64,000 bases of DNA. It comes from Solen grandis. Taxonomy: Eukaryota > Mollusca > Bivalvia > Adapedonta > Solenidae. The stretch's first letter is position 1. Each line of letters starts with the position of its first letter. This document shows, piece by piece, positions 11,099-22,837 of the stretch. The position numbers were made by a program, and so were the translations under genes. The notes beneath the pieces were generated by a model. That model ran no database searches. It saw only the letters and a list, made by a program, of their open reading frames with translations, and was not told where the DNA came from. The DNA is taken from positions 5,520,388-5,584,387 of the forward strand of contig CM037792.1 of NCBI GenBank assembly GCA_021229015.1, in the 5' to 3' direction.

Positions 11099-12616
11099 TT
11101 CACATTCATATCAACAGACGCAGCAGTAATTATGACGTGCTTCGGGGTGGACATTTTTTTTTATTTTCTATAAATTCACAATACACTTGGCAAATCTGAT
11201 ATGCGATACTATTATAATTAAGGTTGAAGAAAATTAATCCATCTGTTTCTTGGAAGAGTGTTCTTTTATTGAATAATTATTCGTGAAACCTTAACATTCG
11301 TGATCGTAAACAGCTATTTGACAAGCCTTTAAAGTGCATCTTCCTCTCCCGTTCTCACTCATTCCCATGCATTGCATATACATGTAATAAAAAAATAGAT
11401 CCTGTTGATGCTGTACTTTTATTTCTAAATAAATTACGTATTTCATGCATTAGTTGACAATCCATTTCATGATAATTACAGTGTTGTTCCCTTGGGTAAA
11501 ACGTGTATTTGACCAGATTTACACAGTATATTAAACAAACTTTAATAAATGACATAATAGTCTAAAGTTTGAACTCAAATAATACATTTACAGTCAACTG
11601 TATGATAAATGAATGAATCATCTGCAACAAGTTTCAGTTTTATTAATATCAGTACATGGAGGCGTTTTTGCCATTTCAAACTTAAGGTAAAAGTCCCGGA
11701 ATTTACAAATATACGATCGAAAATAATAGACATGAGACAACGATTGGATGAAATAGTTAATTTACAGAAAAATAATTATTTTGATGTTTTCATTTGAAGT
11801 AAGTGTATTTTCACAATATTTCTTTTTGACAGCATGTATAATATGTCTACATAAGACATTTGAAAAACAGCATAAGACTCGACTTCCGTCGGCAGCCGGA
11901 GAATGTTTAATATACGATGCTTCCACCATCTGGTAAATAAGCTTCTTCTTTTTTTCCGAGAATTAACTACTTCAGAGAAAATAGGAATTCCAAGATTTTA
12001 CCTAAGTTTATCTCCAGATGTTTCGTGAATTCTATTTCTGATATGAATTAACAATACAATCACTGAAAGTGTTCGCATCATAAGTATGCTTGATATTGTC
12101 TAAATATGTTGAAAAAAAAAAACACGCTCAAATAGATGTCACATGCTAATCTGATTCCCACTGCATTATTGATGGACTTTACAGAAACTATTGATTTTAA
12201 ATGTTTAGCATGCATTACATGTCATCAAATTGCAAAGACGGTAATTCAGTCATATGGATACATTTTGGATGAGAAGCTTACGTTGTCGAGAGGTTATAGC
12301 CGCTGACCTGTGCTATCAAATAGTTTGCATATAGGGTAGGGTCGGCGGGCTGACCAAACGGAATTCGACATGTTTCCCCTTTTTTAGTCTAAATACCCAC
12401 CAATTGTCAAAAGTCCAGAATGAGAAATGCTTTGCATGGGACTCGGTAACATCATTCTGTCTGCCAATTTTTTTCGACTACATTGTACTTGGAACGTCTT
12501 TTGTCAAAAAGTCCCGTATAATTTTATGCATTGACGGGGAGTGTTGTGTGTGTGTGTGGTGGGTGGGGAGGGAGAGGGAAATACTAATGGGTGCATTTCT
12601 ATAATTTAGAATAGGT
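11099..12616. other. Non-coding stretch, nothing recognised
   Basis: Short ORFs only, without known motifs. A small GT/GGTGG-rich tract lies at 12541-12575. No RNA gene or element is apparent. Confidence 0.5.
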
Positions 12617-12843
12617 TAATGTTTGTTACCCTCGATAAAAACATTTACCTACTTAATGTATGGAATTATGTTTTGACGATATTTTCCAAGTACACCTTTA
12701 CACGCATGCGCACAAAAGTTGATCACAGGCGCAGAACATATACTAGTTTACCCATTAAACCTAGTGGTTTAACAAGTTAAACCGATCGAAAATTTTGAAA
12801 AATACTTCTATCTCATTGGTCAAAATATGTTTCCATACATTAA
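12617..12843 (-). mobile_element. TTAA-bounded inverted-repeat element, copy 1
   Basis: TTAA at 12653 and TTAA at 12840 bound a 191-bp unit with ~25-bp imperfect TIRs (TTAATGTATGGAATTATG at the left, mirrored at the right). The reverse complement of the whole unit aligns with 14760-14945. The flanking 12617-12652 is a shortened version of the palindrome that adjoins copy 2. TTAA ends suggest a piggyBac-type target preference, although the terminal bases are not the usual CCC. Confidence 0.6.
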
Positions 12844-13634
12844 CTTTCTTTTTGCACGACAACAATAAAGACATCGAGTACTGTCTCAATAAAGTATATG
12901 ACAGAGCCACGTGACACAGTACTACTACACCCACACAGAACCAGCCAGACGATCATATAATGACCACCGAAATCGCCAAATTGTCATCAGCAGCAAATAA
13001 GTAGCATTAAGTAGGGGTGGCGTTAACTCCCGTTCAGATAACACAGCAGGCGCTAAGTACTAGTCCAACATGTTGATATGTTGCTTTCCAAACGACGTGT
13101 TCTTTAACGATGCGTATACATATCTTTTGAAGTTTATAAAAGCAACGTAAAGAAAGGGAGTTTTAATGGACCAGAGAGGAAAAGTGCGAACAACTGGTGT
13201 ATACACTGCATAAATTATATATTATTTGTATCAGATCATTCCTAAAATCAGGCATTCTTTGTAAATATCGGCTGTTAAAATATTCACATTGAATTTGCAT
13301 GCATGCGTTTACTTGTTGCAAATGCAATACCGTCAAACGTGTAGGCCTATCTATACAGGAAACTCAAATTGAATGTCCTTATATATTCATAAATTGAAAT
13401 AAAATGTCTTGATTATATGTCACCTTATTTTTGCTTCAGTCTATCAGTATATTCATAATATTGCATTTGATCGTGTGCATATTAATAAAGGCGGATAAAA
13501 TATTCATAGAAAATGAAATTCATCTGTCCCTTTTCTCAATATATATATAAAAAATATACATCTAAAATATATATTAATTCAATTTATTAATTTATCATTT
13601 CTGTGATACTTGCCTTCGAGTAGACATGGTTACA
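12844..13634. other. Non-coding stretch
   Basis: Nothing recognised. An AT-rich block with 'atatatata' and 'aaaatatata' runs lies at 13538-13580. Confidence 0.5.
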
Positions 13635-13882
13635 TTAGTTCTTTTACGTGCCTGGTGTATAGCATTAATAAACGGGAGACAAGTCCCTGGGTAGAACCAG
13701 TACTGAGTATACCGAGTTCCCTTTGCAACCCCATTTTGCCGAGGGCCAGGCAAGGGTGCATCTGGTACCAATTGTATAGATCTTTGGTTTGACGCGGTCA
13801 TCGGAGGAATGTGCCCCGGCTGGGATTCGAACCTCAGACCGCCCGAACGCAAAGCGGACACTCTACCACCGAGCTATTGGGT
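13635..13882 (-). repeat. tRNA-derived SINE, family A, minus orientation
   Basis: Read on the minus strand, it opens with a tRNA-like head ('agctcggtggtagagtgtcc' and B box GGTTCGAATCC, forward coordinates 13823-13833). The family-A body follows: 'ggggcacattcctccgatga', 'gtaccagatgcaccctt', 'ggaactcggtatactcagta' and 'aggcacgtaaaagaac'. The 3' part present in other copies is missing. The head is the best preserved of the family-A copies here, but it is too diverged to be a functional tRNA. Confidence 0.8.
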
Positions 13883-14759
13883 TTCTTTTACTAACCTACC
13901 CATTGATAGGTATTGATGGCAAGTCCCACTGGGAATATTTTGCCTCACGATGTACTCCCATAGAAAAAAAATCACATTTTTTACATTACTTAGCGCTAAG
14001 TATTGTATGTATCACATGCAAGGTTTTGTTCGTGTTTCACAGAGATCTGTTTACCTTTAAGTCCTGTGTAAGACACTCCTTCAATTTGGGTATGACTCAC
14101 TAAATTTAAGATATTTTTTCTTTTATTGTTTGATCGTTGATCACTTAGTTGAACACCATTTAGCCATCGTTCTTTGATTTTGCTTATAACTGTCAAAATA
14201 CGATTTTATAAATAGTCACTTTATTTAAACACTGTTATTCCGAAGTTATTTACTCAATAATATCGACTTTGTATCAAGTTATCAGCAAAAAGCAAATCAC
14301 TTGTTTTTGTTTTGATGTAAAGCAAGACTCTATGGGGTCTATTGAAAAAAGTATTTTGAAACTAATGCTATCAGTATTGACGTATATCGATGTTTTATCA
14401 TTTTCTTTCAATTGAGCTCATGAAATATGCATAACTGAAAATCTAGATCTTGTAACTTAACGCCGCTTTGTTTGATTAGTTGCTCCATAATTAAATTTGT
14501 TCACACCATATATTAACGTGCATGTTTAAAGAGGTTGGAAATACAAAAACAAACATTGGTTGAATAATATTGCACGCTTGAAAAAGTCCCCTTTTTTCCG
14601 TAAATTGGAATAAAACGTAAATTAAGTAAAGTCATCTTGTTTGACGCACTGTGAATTATTTGATGGAATCAATGCACAACGAACGTTTAAACATTTTTAC
14701 TTATTCCGTTAGGCTTCTTTTCATATTGAATTTATTCATTCAGCGATACAATAACATTC
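13883..14759. other. Non-coding stretch
   Basis: It contains a solitary copy of the TTACTTAGCGCTAAGTATTG palindrome at about 13986-14005. No gene is recognised. Confidence 0.5.
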
Positions 14760-14945
14760 TTAATGTATGGAATTATATTTTGACCAATGAGTTTGCAGTA
14801 TTTTTTTTTCTTCAAAATTTTCGATCGGTTTAACTCGTTAACCACTTGGTTTAATGGGTAACCTAGTATATACCACTAATCTTTGTGCGCATGCGTGTAG
14901 AGATTGACTTGGATAGTAGCGTCAAAACATAATTCCATACATTAA
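14760..14945 (+). mobile_element. TTAA-bounded inverted-repeat element, copy 2
   Basis: The 186-bp unit is bounded by TTAA at 14760-14763 and 14942-14945. Its TIRs start TTAATGTATGGAATTAT. It lies opposite in orientation to the copy at 12653-12843, and both share 'tttgaccaatgag', 'aaaattttcgatcggtttaa' and 'gtgcgcatgcgtgta'. It is non-autonomous and non-coding. Confidence 0.65.
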
Positions 14946-14950
14946 GTAGT

Positions 14951-15049
14951 TTAATATTTGTTATAGAGGGTTTAACAAGTTCAACCGCTCGCTCGGCTGC
15001 GTCGAGCTTGAGCGGTTTAATTTGTTAAACCCTCGATAACAAACATTAA
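14951..15049. repeat. 99-bp near-perfect palindrome (foldback), TTAA at both ends
   Basis: Arms 14951-14994 and 15003-15049 are near-exact reverse complements ('gagggtttaacaag...accgctc' against 'gagcggttt...gttaaaccctc'), with a short G/C-rich loop. As DNA it can extrude a cruciform; if transcribed it forms a long hairpin. A collapsed version of the same palindrome sits beside the 12.65-kb copy, so it belongs to the same element family. Confidence 0.75.
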
Positions 15050-15175
15050 TATATACATATTATTGATTGTATCATATTTTATAATCTTATACCTGGTACG
15101 CCGATCAACGTTTAATGACCAGTTACATATAAATCAATCACACTCAGAAGCGCGCGTGCGCGCGCACACACACAC

Positions 15176-15560
15176 CAATCTATAAATAGACTGTGACGTC
15201 ACTAGGTTGCACTAGTCTCTATAGAAGACCGTAGGATTCACCCAAAAACTGCGAATTGTGCTTCCGCGCAAATAGACCCAAGTTCTATATAAACATGAAA
15301 AAACATTATTAACATGAACAAGCTTAACTACTACTAAATATGCCTTTATCATTATCGACACATTATATTGTAGCTTAAACACCTCTATAGCTCACTTTGA
15401 GCAATAAATATAAATAAGAAGATCATACTTTCACTTTCACATGAATTTTTGGAAAACGTTATCGCGTGAGTGTAATTTGCAGATAAGATTTTTTCTCTCA
15501 ATGAAAAAATACTTTGCACTGGCATAATAAATAGACAATAACCTAATAGCGTGTTAAAAT
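15176..15560 (+). repeat. Repeat family with TATA box and CRE palindrome, copy 2
   Basis: It starts CTATAAATAGACTGTGACGT and carries the full CRE palindrome TGACGTCA. The conserved block 'cccaaaaactgcgaattgtg' plus 'cttccgcgcaaatagaccca' follows. The remainder aligns loosely with 7561-7850 and ends near 'cactggcataata'. A GC/CA dinucleotide tract (15150-15173) directly precedes it. It encodes nothing visible. Confidence 0.65.
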
Positions 15561-15763
15561 ATTGTATTTACGTTAACTATCTACATTGTATTTCAATGCT
15601 ATCGCCAACGCAGGAGATCTAGGTGACGCACCCATGATTTTCCCATGATTCTTTGAACGCTTTTACACAGGTGTTGACACATTGACACACACACAACAAA
15701 CACATGGGCGCAAGTTAAGTTTCAAATAAAATGTGGCGAGAGCTTGAGGTGATATTTCATACA

Positions 15764-16070
15764 ACAGCTTCGCGTTCGGGAGGTCTGGGGTTCGGGTTGG
15801 GGCACATTCCTCCGATGTCCGCGTTAAGACCTATACAGTTTGTACCAGATGCACCCTTGACTGACACTCGGTAGAATAAGGTTACTATGGGAACTCGGAG
15901 TACTCAGTACTGGTTCTACCGAGAAATTTGTCTCTCGTTTATATACCGGGCACGTAAAAGAACCAAGGGGTCTATTCGCAAAATGGGCGATGGTTTCGCA
16001 ACCGGGATCCTTTGTATCTAACTACTGTCTCTTCCAATTGTTCTCTTTAGCAAAATCCAAGACCCCACTT
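15764..16070 (+). repeat. tRNA-derived SINE, family A
   Basis: Family-A order is kept: 'gggaggtctggggttcgggt', 'ggggcacattcctccgatgt', 'gtaccagatgcacccttga', 'ggaactcggagtactcagta', 'gggcacgtaaaagaacc', then a 3' part 'ggtctattcgcaaaatggg' and 'tctaactactgtctcttcc'. The B box is mutated (GGTTCGGGT). The tRNA 5' half is unrecognisable. Confidence 0.75.
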
Positions 16071-17065
16071 GTGGATTATCCTTGATCGCTGGGTCAAACA
16101 TTTGGCCATAGTACATTTATTCAGAAAAGGAATTCGTGCCATAGAAGAAGTAACTTACGATAAATGTAGGTCACGTCATCAGTCTGAGATTTATTTGTAT
16201 ACTAGTAGTGACCAAATACATGTTATTACCTTTTCTGATAATGATATTTTCGTAAAAGTCCGAGACCAGGCAGTGTCGCATTGTATATTGTGTCTGAAAA
16301 GAGGATGCAGAGTTTAACCTAGCACATACGTTTTTTTTTCTATGGCTGGAACATAATTTTAATCCCCTCCATAACAAAATACAAGCAACAGCGACAACAT
16401 GGACCATTACCTCAAGATAATTAACTGACATTTTTATCGCTTTGTGAATGTTACCATTGCTACGAAAAGTTGTTGACAGTCTTATGACGATTTCAATGTG
16501 TCAGTATATATATACAACTTGCGGTGTTATAATTGTTTTGTAAAGGTCGCACCAACCAGTAATGAGTAACACCTATAGGAAAACACGGTAACCCTTTAGT
16601 CATGAAACTTTCGTATTTATATAAAGTAAGTCTCTCTCTCTCTCTCGTCATCAGCTACTAACATACACATGTACACAATAATTACGTAATAAAAAACTAT
16701 ACATCCTGTTTTATTACGTATCAGTGCATGTGTCCTCGTATCTCAATGCCTTAATTTTCAGTACTTGTTTTACGACAATAAATTAACCTTACAATTTGTT
16801 GCTTAAGATAGCATGAGAGAAAGACATACCTCATACAGCAATGATTAAATGTGTTTCAGTTTCTTAGCTTGCTCGAATACTTTTCCCTGCTGGTGACATA
16901 TGACCCGGTGCGCTGGCGACCGAGGAAGACGTTGGAATAAAATCCACAGGGCTCTTTACATTTTAACAGCCGATGGCATTTTTTTGGCATTGTAGAGGTA
17001 ATGCACACATGTTAAAACTCAAATTCCTGATCAATGTTCATCAGTGAACAAGATGCTTAATAAGG
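16071..17065. other. Non-coding stretch with an unidentified 82-codon ORF
   Basis: An 82-codon frame at 16069-16317 (+) abuts the SINE and has no recognisable motif. A (TC)n microsatellite lies at 16631-16646. Nothing else is identified. Confidence 0.45.
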
Positions 17066-17307
17066 TTAACCCTTTCCCTCATATAGACTCATTTTGACGC
17101 ACTCAATAGGTACCACATAAAGCCTGATCTGCAGAAAACCACAGTTAAACCTTACCAAATTTAATTACAAAATCCTCATTTCCAGACCACTGAAGAGCAG
17201 TGAACAGCATAAAACCTGATCAGCCTGCGAGTTACTCGCAGGCTGATCTGGTTTTATGCTGTTCGCATAGGTCTTTTCATGGTTTCCTCTATGAGGGAAA
17301 GGGTTAA
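17066..17307. mobile_element. piggyBac-like MITE with internal 63-nt hairpin
   Basis: The ends are perfect 17-bp inverted repeats: TTAACCCTTTCCCTCAT at 17066-17082 and its reverse complement at 17291-17307. They fit a TTAA target duplication followed by CCC-starting TIRs, the piggyBac signature. The interior holds a 63-nt near-perfect palindrome (17202-17264; arms begin GAACAGCATAAAACC and meet at 'gagttactc'). At 242 bp it has no coding capacity, so it would need a transposase supplied in trans. I recall similar hairpin elements in several bivalves. Confidence 0.8.
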
Positions 17308-18315
17308 GGAAGAACCCTAGTAGAACCACCTACATATCGGAAGACAGCTGGATGGTTTTATCGCAGGAAAAATAAAAACATACGATGACCTTGAAGGGAA
17401 TAACATCCACGAGGGATTGAGTGATGTTAAGTCAGCAAATTCTCCAGGCCCCGCACATATTAATTGAACAATCTTTATATGTTAAAGGGGAAGCACCGGT
17501 ACCGATTTTAATACATGTATGTCGCGGACGGGGATAGAACTCTTGATGACCACTAGGCTACACGGTGGACCGATTAACTTTCTGAATACATTTCTTCAAC
17601 TAATAAAGAACAAAGAATCTTAGTTATCTCCCTTAATGACTGCCATTGCGTACCCGCTATACATTTTAGGAATCAAACCCGGACACAATCGTGTGAAGCC
17701 TAGTACCTCTGCACTATACCCAGGCACTAAATACAGCTGTAACAGAATCGTTTTACTGTATTTCAGGTTTTTTAGTTGTGTTTGACGTAGTCACTCACAA
17801 CTATAGTACCTACATTCTGAAGGTCCGTTTCCCTACATTGAAAACCAAATAACCTCTTAAGTTGGTATGAATGACCGAACGATTGAACAGAATTCTACAA
17901 TACAGATATGCTGAGATTCAGCCAAAGTAGTGAAAACTCAGTTTTGAGTAAAAAATAAATATTTACTCGACACAACAATTGTATGTAATATAAAAGCACA
18001 GAAGAACTATTTTCCTTAGGATGTTGCGTAACTCACTTTACCAAGCGGGGGAGTATAGTTTCTTTCGAATGCAAAAGTGGCTCATGTCTGAATTTGGATG
18101 GTGGATGTGCAGGTTTCGGTTATTTAGTGGTGTTACAATGGTCCATATAGAAAGCTTATATGGAAATCCGTATATTCTCCTTATAATAACATCTAGCTAT
18201 CTCAGATACATCAGAGACATCTCCAGGGCACATTTGTTGCTCTATAGAATGGCTGATACAGGTGCATATCTGCTATCCGAAGTTACTAAAAACACAGTAG
18301 GGAGCCATTGAGTTG
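17308..18315. other. Non-coding stretch with repeat fragments and a 96-codon ORF
   Basis: A fragment 'ggaagaaccctagtagaaccaccta...agctggatgg' (17309-17357) belongs to the same loose family as 8.4 and 30.9 kb. Two tRNA-like B-box segments on the minus strand (about 17505-17565 and 17640-17730) look like SINE heads without bodies. The frame at 18021-18311 (+) encodes 96 residues that I cannot assign. Confidence 0.4.
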
Positions 18316-18345
18316 CATCTATAAATAGAAACTGTGCCGTCTCTC
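18316..18345 (+). repeat. Head fragment of the TATA/CRE repeat family
   Basis: The sequence 'ctataaatagaaactgtg' matches the first bases of the copy at 7.44 kb. The CRE is mutated (TGCCGTCT) and the conserved downstream block is not recognisable. Confidence 0.4.
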
Positions 18346-19499
18346 GGTAGTACAAATCAAAGCGCTGACAGTGCTAAGAGAACAGTATTGTCTCATTATT
18401 TTTTTTGTTTATCACAGTAAACTTGATAAACGAGTGTCAAATTTTCGCACAATGCCAATAACCCCGCTTAAACGTTGCGTTAACATGGCCATTAGATGAA
18501 CGCACCATTTGTTTCAACAGACTGGCAACAATTAGCACATTGTCACTCTTACTCCTCCTATATTCTATAGCTTCAATGAACAGTCGTTTATAATTTTAAT
18601 ATAATTTAATATTTTAAAATACTTAATTACCTGTATATTTACAGCTTTTCAAACCCTCTTCCACTTGAGACACACACAACTTCAGTGCCTTCAGCGCTTT
18701 GATTGTTAAGTGTTACGTGGAATATCATTACATATTGTATCGAAAACATTTAATAAATAAGTATATGTTTTGTCATACTCCAAAGTTGTTTTTGATTAAT
18801 CTTCATTAGCAATGTTAAAAAAGTACAGCCTTTATGTATTAATGTATTCAATATATTTTCCACTCGATACAATTAATATGCCTGTGACACGCCCTTGTCA
18901 TGTTGATATTTATAAATTCAAACCTAATATTCAGATAGGATGTTCATTGATTAATGGTAAAAACAACTTTAAAACGATTTCTGGAACTGGATATGAGCTG
19001 TTTGCTCATGCAAAATGAAAATACAGGTGTCGACCGCAGCAGTGTGATCAGATTTTATTGACATTAACGTTCTATGTTGCATTTTCGTTTGGCTAGATCA
19101 AATTCCGTGTTATTATGAAATAAACGGTATTTTGACACCACCCCTCCTACACACATACTGTGCGCAAGATTACCCAGAATGCTTTTTTTTCGCGGAAGTT
19201 ATTGTTTATTTAGAGAACCACAGGCATCCTGTGTATTTGAACCATTTAAGACGACCATAAAGAGAGTTTCAAATGGGATCGACATGAAGGAGGCGTTACT
19301 TGTAACTTAACCGAAAATATTTCTTGACCGCAATGACAGCGGTACAGAACACCCAGCTATATGTCATACAATCTTGAAATATGATACATTATTGGCGATG
19401 CGCTTGAAATCTCGCCTCCATATTTTTATGCTCATTTTTATCTTTCATGGATGCGATTATGACAGGAATTGATTTTGGGGATATCAGTTATAACGAGTT
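18346..19499. other. Non-coding stretch, nothing recognised
   Basis: AT-rich. A 68-codon frame (18812-19018, +) has no known motif. No RNA gene or element is seen. Confidence 0.5.
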
Positions 19500-19790
19500 T
19501 TAAGTCGAGGGTCTGGGGTTCAAATCTCAGTCAGGGCACATCCCTCCGGTGACCGCGTTAAACCAAATAAGTGTAAAATTGGTACCACTTGCACCCTTGC
19601 CTGGCAATCGGCTTAACCGGGTTGTTATTGGAATTCGTGGTATTCCGTACTTGTTGCCTCCCGTGTATCGGTGCTATACACCGGACACTTAAAAGAAGCA
19701 TGGAGTCTATTCGCAAAATGAGCTAGGGTTTCCCATCTTACTCCACTATATCTAACCACTTTCTCGTCTAATGTTGTTCCTTCAGTAATA
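19500..19790 (+). repeat. tRNA-derived SINE, family A
   Basis: The B-box-like GGGTTCAAATCTC is at about 19518. The body follows family-A order: 'agggcacatccctccggtga', 'ttggtaccacttgcaccctt', 'ggacacttaaaagaagc', 'gagtctattcgcaaaatgag' and 'tatctaaccactttctcg'. A C-run and A-run (about 19801-19825) follow within 15 bp and may represent the degenerated tail. Confidence 0.75.
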
Positions 19791-21089
19791 AAAAATCAGA
19801 CACCCCCCCCCCCCAAAAAAAAAAGAAGAAAAATGAGAAAATGTTTTGCTAGCCCGTTCCATAGAAGATTCGGGAAATACATTATTGTATAACTTCTTAT
19901 TTTCCCTTATAATATAAGTAGTTGTCATTTTCTTAAAAAAGTTAATTATAAAAGATACATATCTAAGAGTTTAGCTGACGGCAGCTGTGGTGGTGATGAT
20001 GATAATTATGATAATAGTGCTATTTTCAGTTACCCCGTCTTGTAATGACTATAGTTTGCATCGCCTCTGATGCAATCATTGATTTTCTTGTGCATTTATA
20101 CAAATCATAATCTAGGAATAGGAACAATTACTTTAACAACACAAAACGTCTTGCTGTTGCTGCTTGCTTTATATGATTTAAAAGCGTTATGTAAAATGGG
20201 AAACAACAATGTCTAGAAAGGAGTTGTAAAAAAAGAATTTGACCTTTAACTATAAGTTTGACATTGACCTTCAATAAGTGTTTTGGAATTGTAAATTAAA
20301 TGTGTACATGGAAATTTAATCTAGATACTTGACCTTTTAGACTTTTACCTCCGCGTTTGACCTTGACTTCGCATTGATGTAAAAGGGAGACTGACATATT
20401 ATGTCACCTACTTGAATCTAACCCCAGACGTGTCTTTGTCTACAACTTAAAGTTCCGGAGTTGGACTAGTACCTCGCGTCTAGGAAGGTATTGAAATTAT
20501 TTAGCTACCACTGATGCCATAGAAACGCAGTAATACCACTGCCTTCAATACCTAACTGGTTTTAAATAGCTTGATTTTGACTCCACGAGACCAAGATCTC
20601 GACCCAAGGTCTTCCTGATTTGTTAACCTTAAGTTCACCTTAAATCGTTAAGTCTTCGTACAAAAATGTAGTCCGATGAACAAAACGTACAAAAAAGGTT
20701 TATACAAGGCAGTGTCTGACAAACAAGGATAGTAACATACATGTACCCGTCATGGTGAATTATTATGTGAGGAAAAATAAATCACAATAAACCTTCTTTA
20801 CTGTGTCACATCAGGTTCCATGGAAAATCAAATTGTCAATCAACACTTTAAGCTGCGCATGAACCTTTCATTAAAACATGTTTGTTTTGCTAGTAGTCAA
20901 GGGAATGAAATATTTAAGAGAAACATGTTTGTAAATTAGCACAACAAACTGATTAGTCATGAAATATTCAAGGTACAGCAGCAGCGCTCGAATTGAGTAG
21001 CTATTAGATAAAGGACAGGATTGGCAAAAGATGTAAACTGTGTAGCATTTGTCTTATGGTGGCATAGAGGTGACAAACACTTCTCTTTT
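19791..21089. other. Non-coding stretch
   Basis: A C(n)A(n) homopolymer pair sits at about 19801-19825. From 20230 to 20420 phrases such as 'tttgacctttaac', 'tgacattgacctt', 'cttgaccttttagac' and 'tttgaccttgac' recur, a pattern seen in internally repetitive mollusc elements. No gene is recognised. Confidence 0.4.
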
Positions 21090-21450
21090 TTATGTCGAAG
21101 GAACAAGATAATAAGCCGAGGGAACGAGTTAATTATCTCAAGAGGACGACTTATTATCTCGAGGGAACGAGATAATAAATCTATGGAACAAGATAATAAG
21201 TCGAGGGAACGAGTTCATTATATCGAGAGAACGACTCCTTATCTCGAGGGAATGTGATAATAAATAGAGGGAACGAGATAATAAGTCGAGGGAACTAGTT
21301 AATTTTATCGAGGGAACGACTTATTATCTCGAGGGAACGAGATAATTAGTCGTTGTATCGAGTTAATTATCTCAGGGGAACGACCTTTTATCTCGAGATA
21401 ACGAGATAATAAGTCGAGGGAACGAAATAAAAACTCGAGGGAGCGAGTTA
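21090..21450 (+). repeat. Array of a palindromic ~24-bp motif (left array)
   Basis: About fifteen degenerate copies of 'gataataagtcgagggaacg' alternate with its partner phase 'ttattatctcgagggaacga'. The motif centres on TTATCTCGAG and GAGATAATAA, so it is itself partly palindromic. The array ends at 'gagttagtcaaccaatcaaa', which recurs inverted at 23051-23073 beside a second array. It may be subterminal protein-binding repeats of a DNA transposon. Confidence 0.8.
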
Positions 21451-21717
21451 GTCAACCAATCAAATTACTTGTTACAATTGTCATTCATGATAATAAGAGA
21501 CGATCATATCGTTATATAATTTCTAAAAAGATTTTCTAATCGCCAAATTATGTTATGCTGAACACACAGAACGCGTCCGTTTCCGTACAGCCAATCATAT
21601 ATTTTGTACTCGTTTGATTTAGAAAGGAGACATTTTAAACAATATCAAACACTTAAGGATGTAATTTTGAACGTACTCAGTTAGCTTGAGGCCAATTTGG
21701 TGCAAAGATGTTTGGCA

Positions 21718-21800
21718 TAAGTACTCAATGACTGAGTGGTTAGAGCGCTGCCTCGGGAGATCGTATCCAAACCAAAGTCATAAAAAATGGTTCTGGTATA
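21718..21800 (+). repeat. SINE family B head fragment
   Basis: A tRNA-like stretch 'actgagtggttagagcgctg' with 'cctcgggagatcg' is followed by the family-B junction 'accaaagtcataaaaaatgg'. The rest of the SINE is missing. Confidence 0.55.
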
Positions 21801-21983
21801 GCTTCATTGTGTTTCCGAGGCGGAACTCTGGGGAATTAGGAAGAGGCCGTCGGAAGATTGCTATTGGGGTTCTATGTGTAAAGTTTTTTGTTTTTATTTA
21901 TTTATTTCTTCATACAATTCGTCATGAATTCACACACAACAAAATATTTAACTCTGATACTGATGTACTATTTGTGTATATAT

Positions 21984-22205
21984 ACTGCAGTATCACGCCG
22001 TAGACATGTGACATAATACCACACCCAGTCACATTATCCTGACACCGGGCCAACCAGTCCTGGAACTACCCTTATATGCTGAGCTCCAAGCAAGAAAGCT
22101 ATAACAGTACTATTTTTTACGACTTTGGTATGTCGCGGCCGGGGATCGAACCCACAACCTCCCGCTCCCGAGGCGGACGCTCTAACAATTCGGCTACCGG
22201 GGACG
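21984..22205 (-). repeat. tRNA-derived SINE, family B, minus orientation
   Basis: On the minus strand it begins with 'ggtagccgaattgttagagc', 'gtccgcctcgggagcgggag' and B box GGTTCGATCCC. The body has 'gacataccaaagtcgtaaaa', 'ggactggttggcccggtgtc' and 'gataatgtgactgggtgtgg'. The 3' domain is truncated at 'actgcagta'. It is one of the two best tRNA heads in the window. Confidence 0.8.
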
Positions 22206-22837
22206 GTATAATTAAGTTTAACAAACAAATTAATGTGACTTAAATGCAAGAATAACATATTTCATTAAATACAGAATAGCATTAAAGTTTATATATCGTA
22301 AGTGACAAAAAGAATAAGAATAATATTAACACGAAAACTTCCCAATTCTTATTAACTGTGTTAAACAAATTATTTTAAATGCACCAACTTAACCCTAAAA
22401 AACATATTAAATAGTCAATAATAGTTGTTAGGCAACAAAGGTAAAATACGGTGAAGAATGAAAATATATTTAACAGAACCTATTGTCAGCTAAAGAATTT
22501 AGAGCAAATTTTACCCGATAAGTTTTAACACTAATCCCACTTTTAAACTTTCACTATGAAAGCAGACGATCCTTTATCTCTGTAGGTTTACCCTTATCTG
22601 ACCCATATTCTTGCATTATAAAAAGGCGATATTGGTCATTTGTCGCCTGTTGCTATAGCAATGTATTTGTGGTCTATGCATAACCTATATGTGAACTCAT
22701 ATTTCATACACTGGTTACATGGGTTATGTTGTATGTTATCAGCATTGGAATGACATATACCGTTATTATTTATTTGAATTTTTTGTTAACAGCAGCAATA
22801 ATACTTTTATAAAATTTGTTTCTTATCAATTGCTTGC
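22206..22837. other. Non-coding interior between the palindromic arrays
   Basis: AT-rich, no ORF of note. It lies inside the 21.09-23.15 kb inverted structure. Confidence 0.45.
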
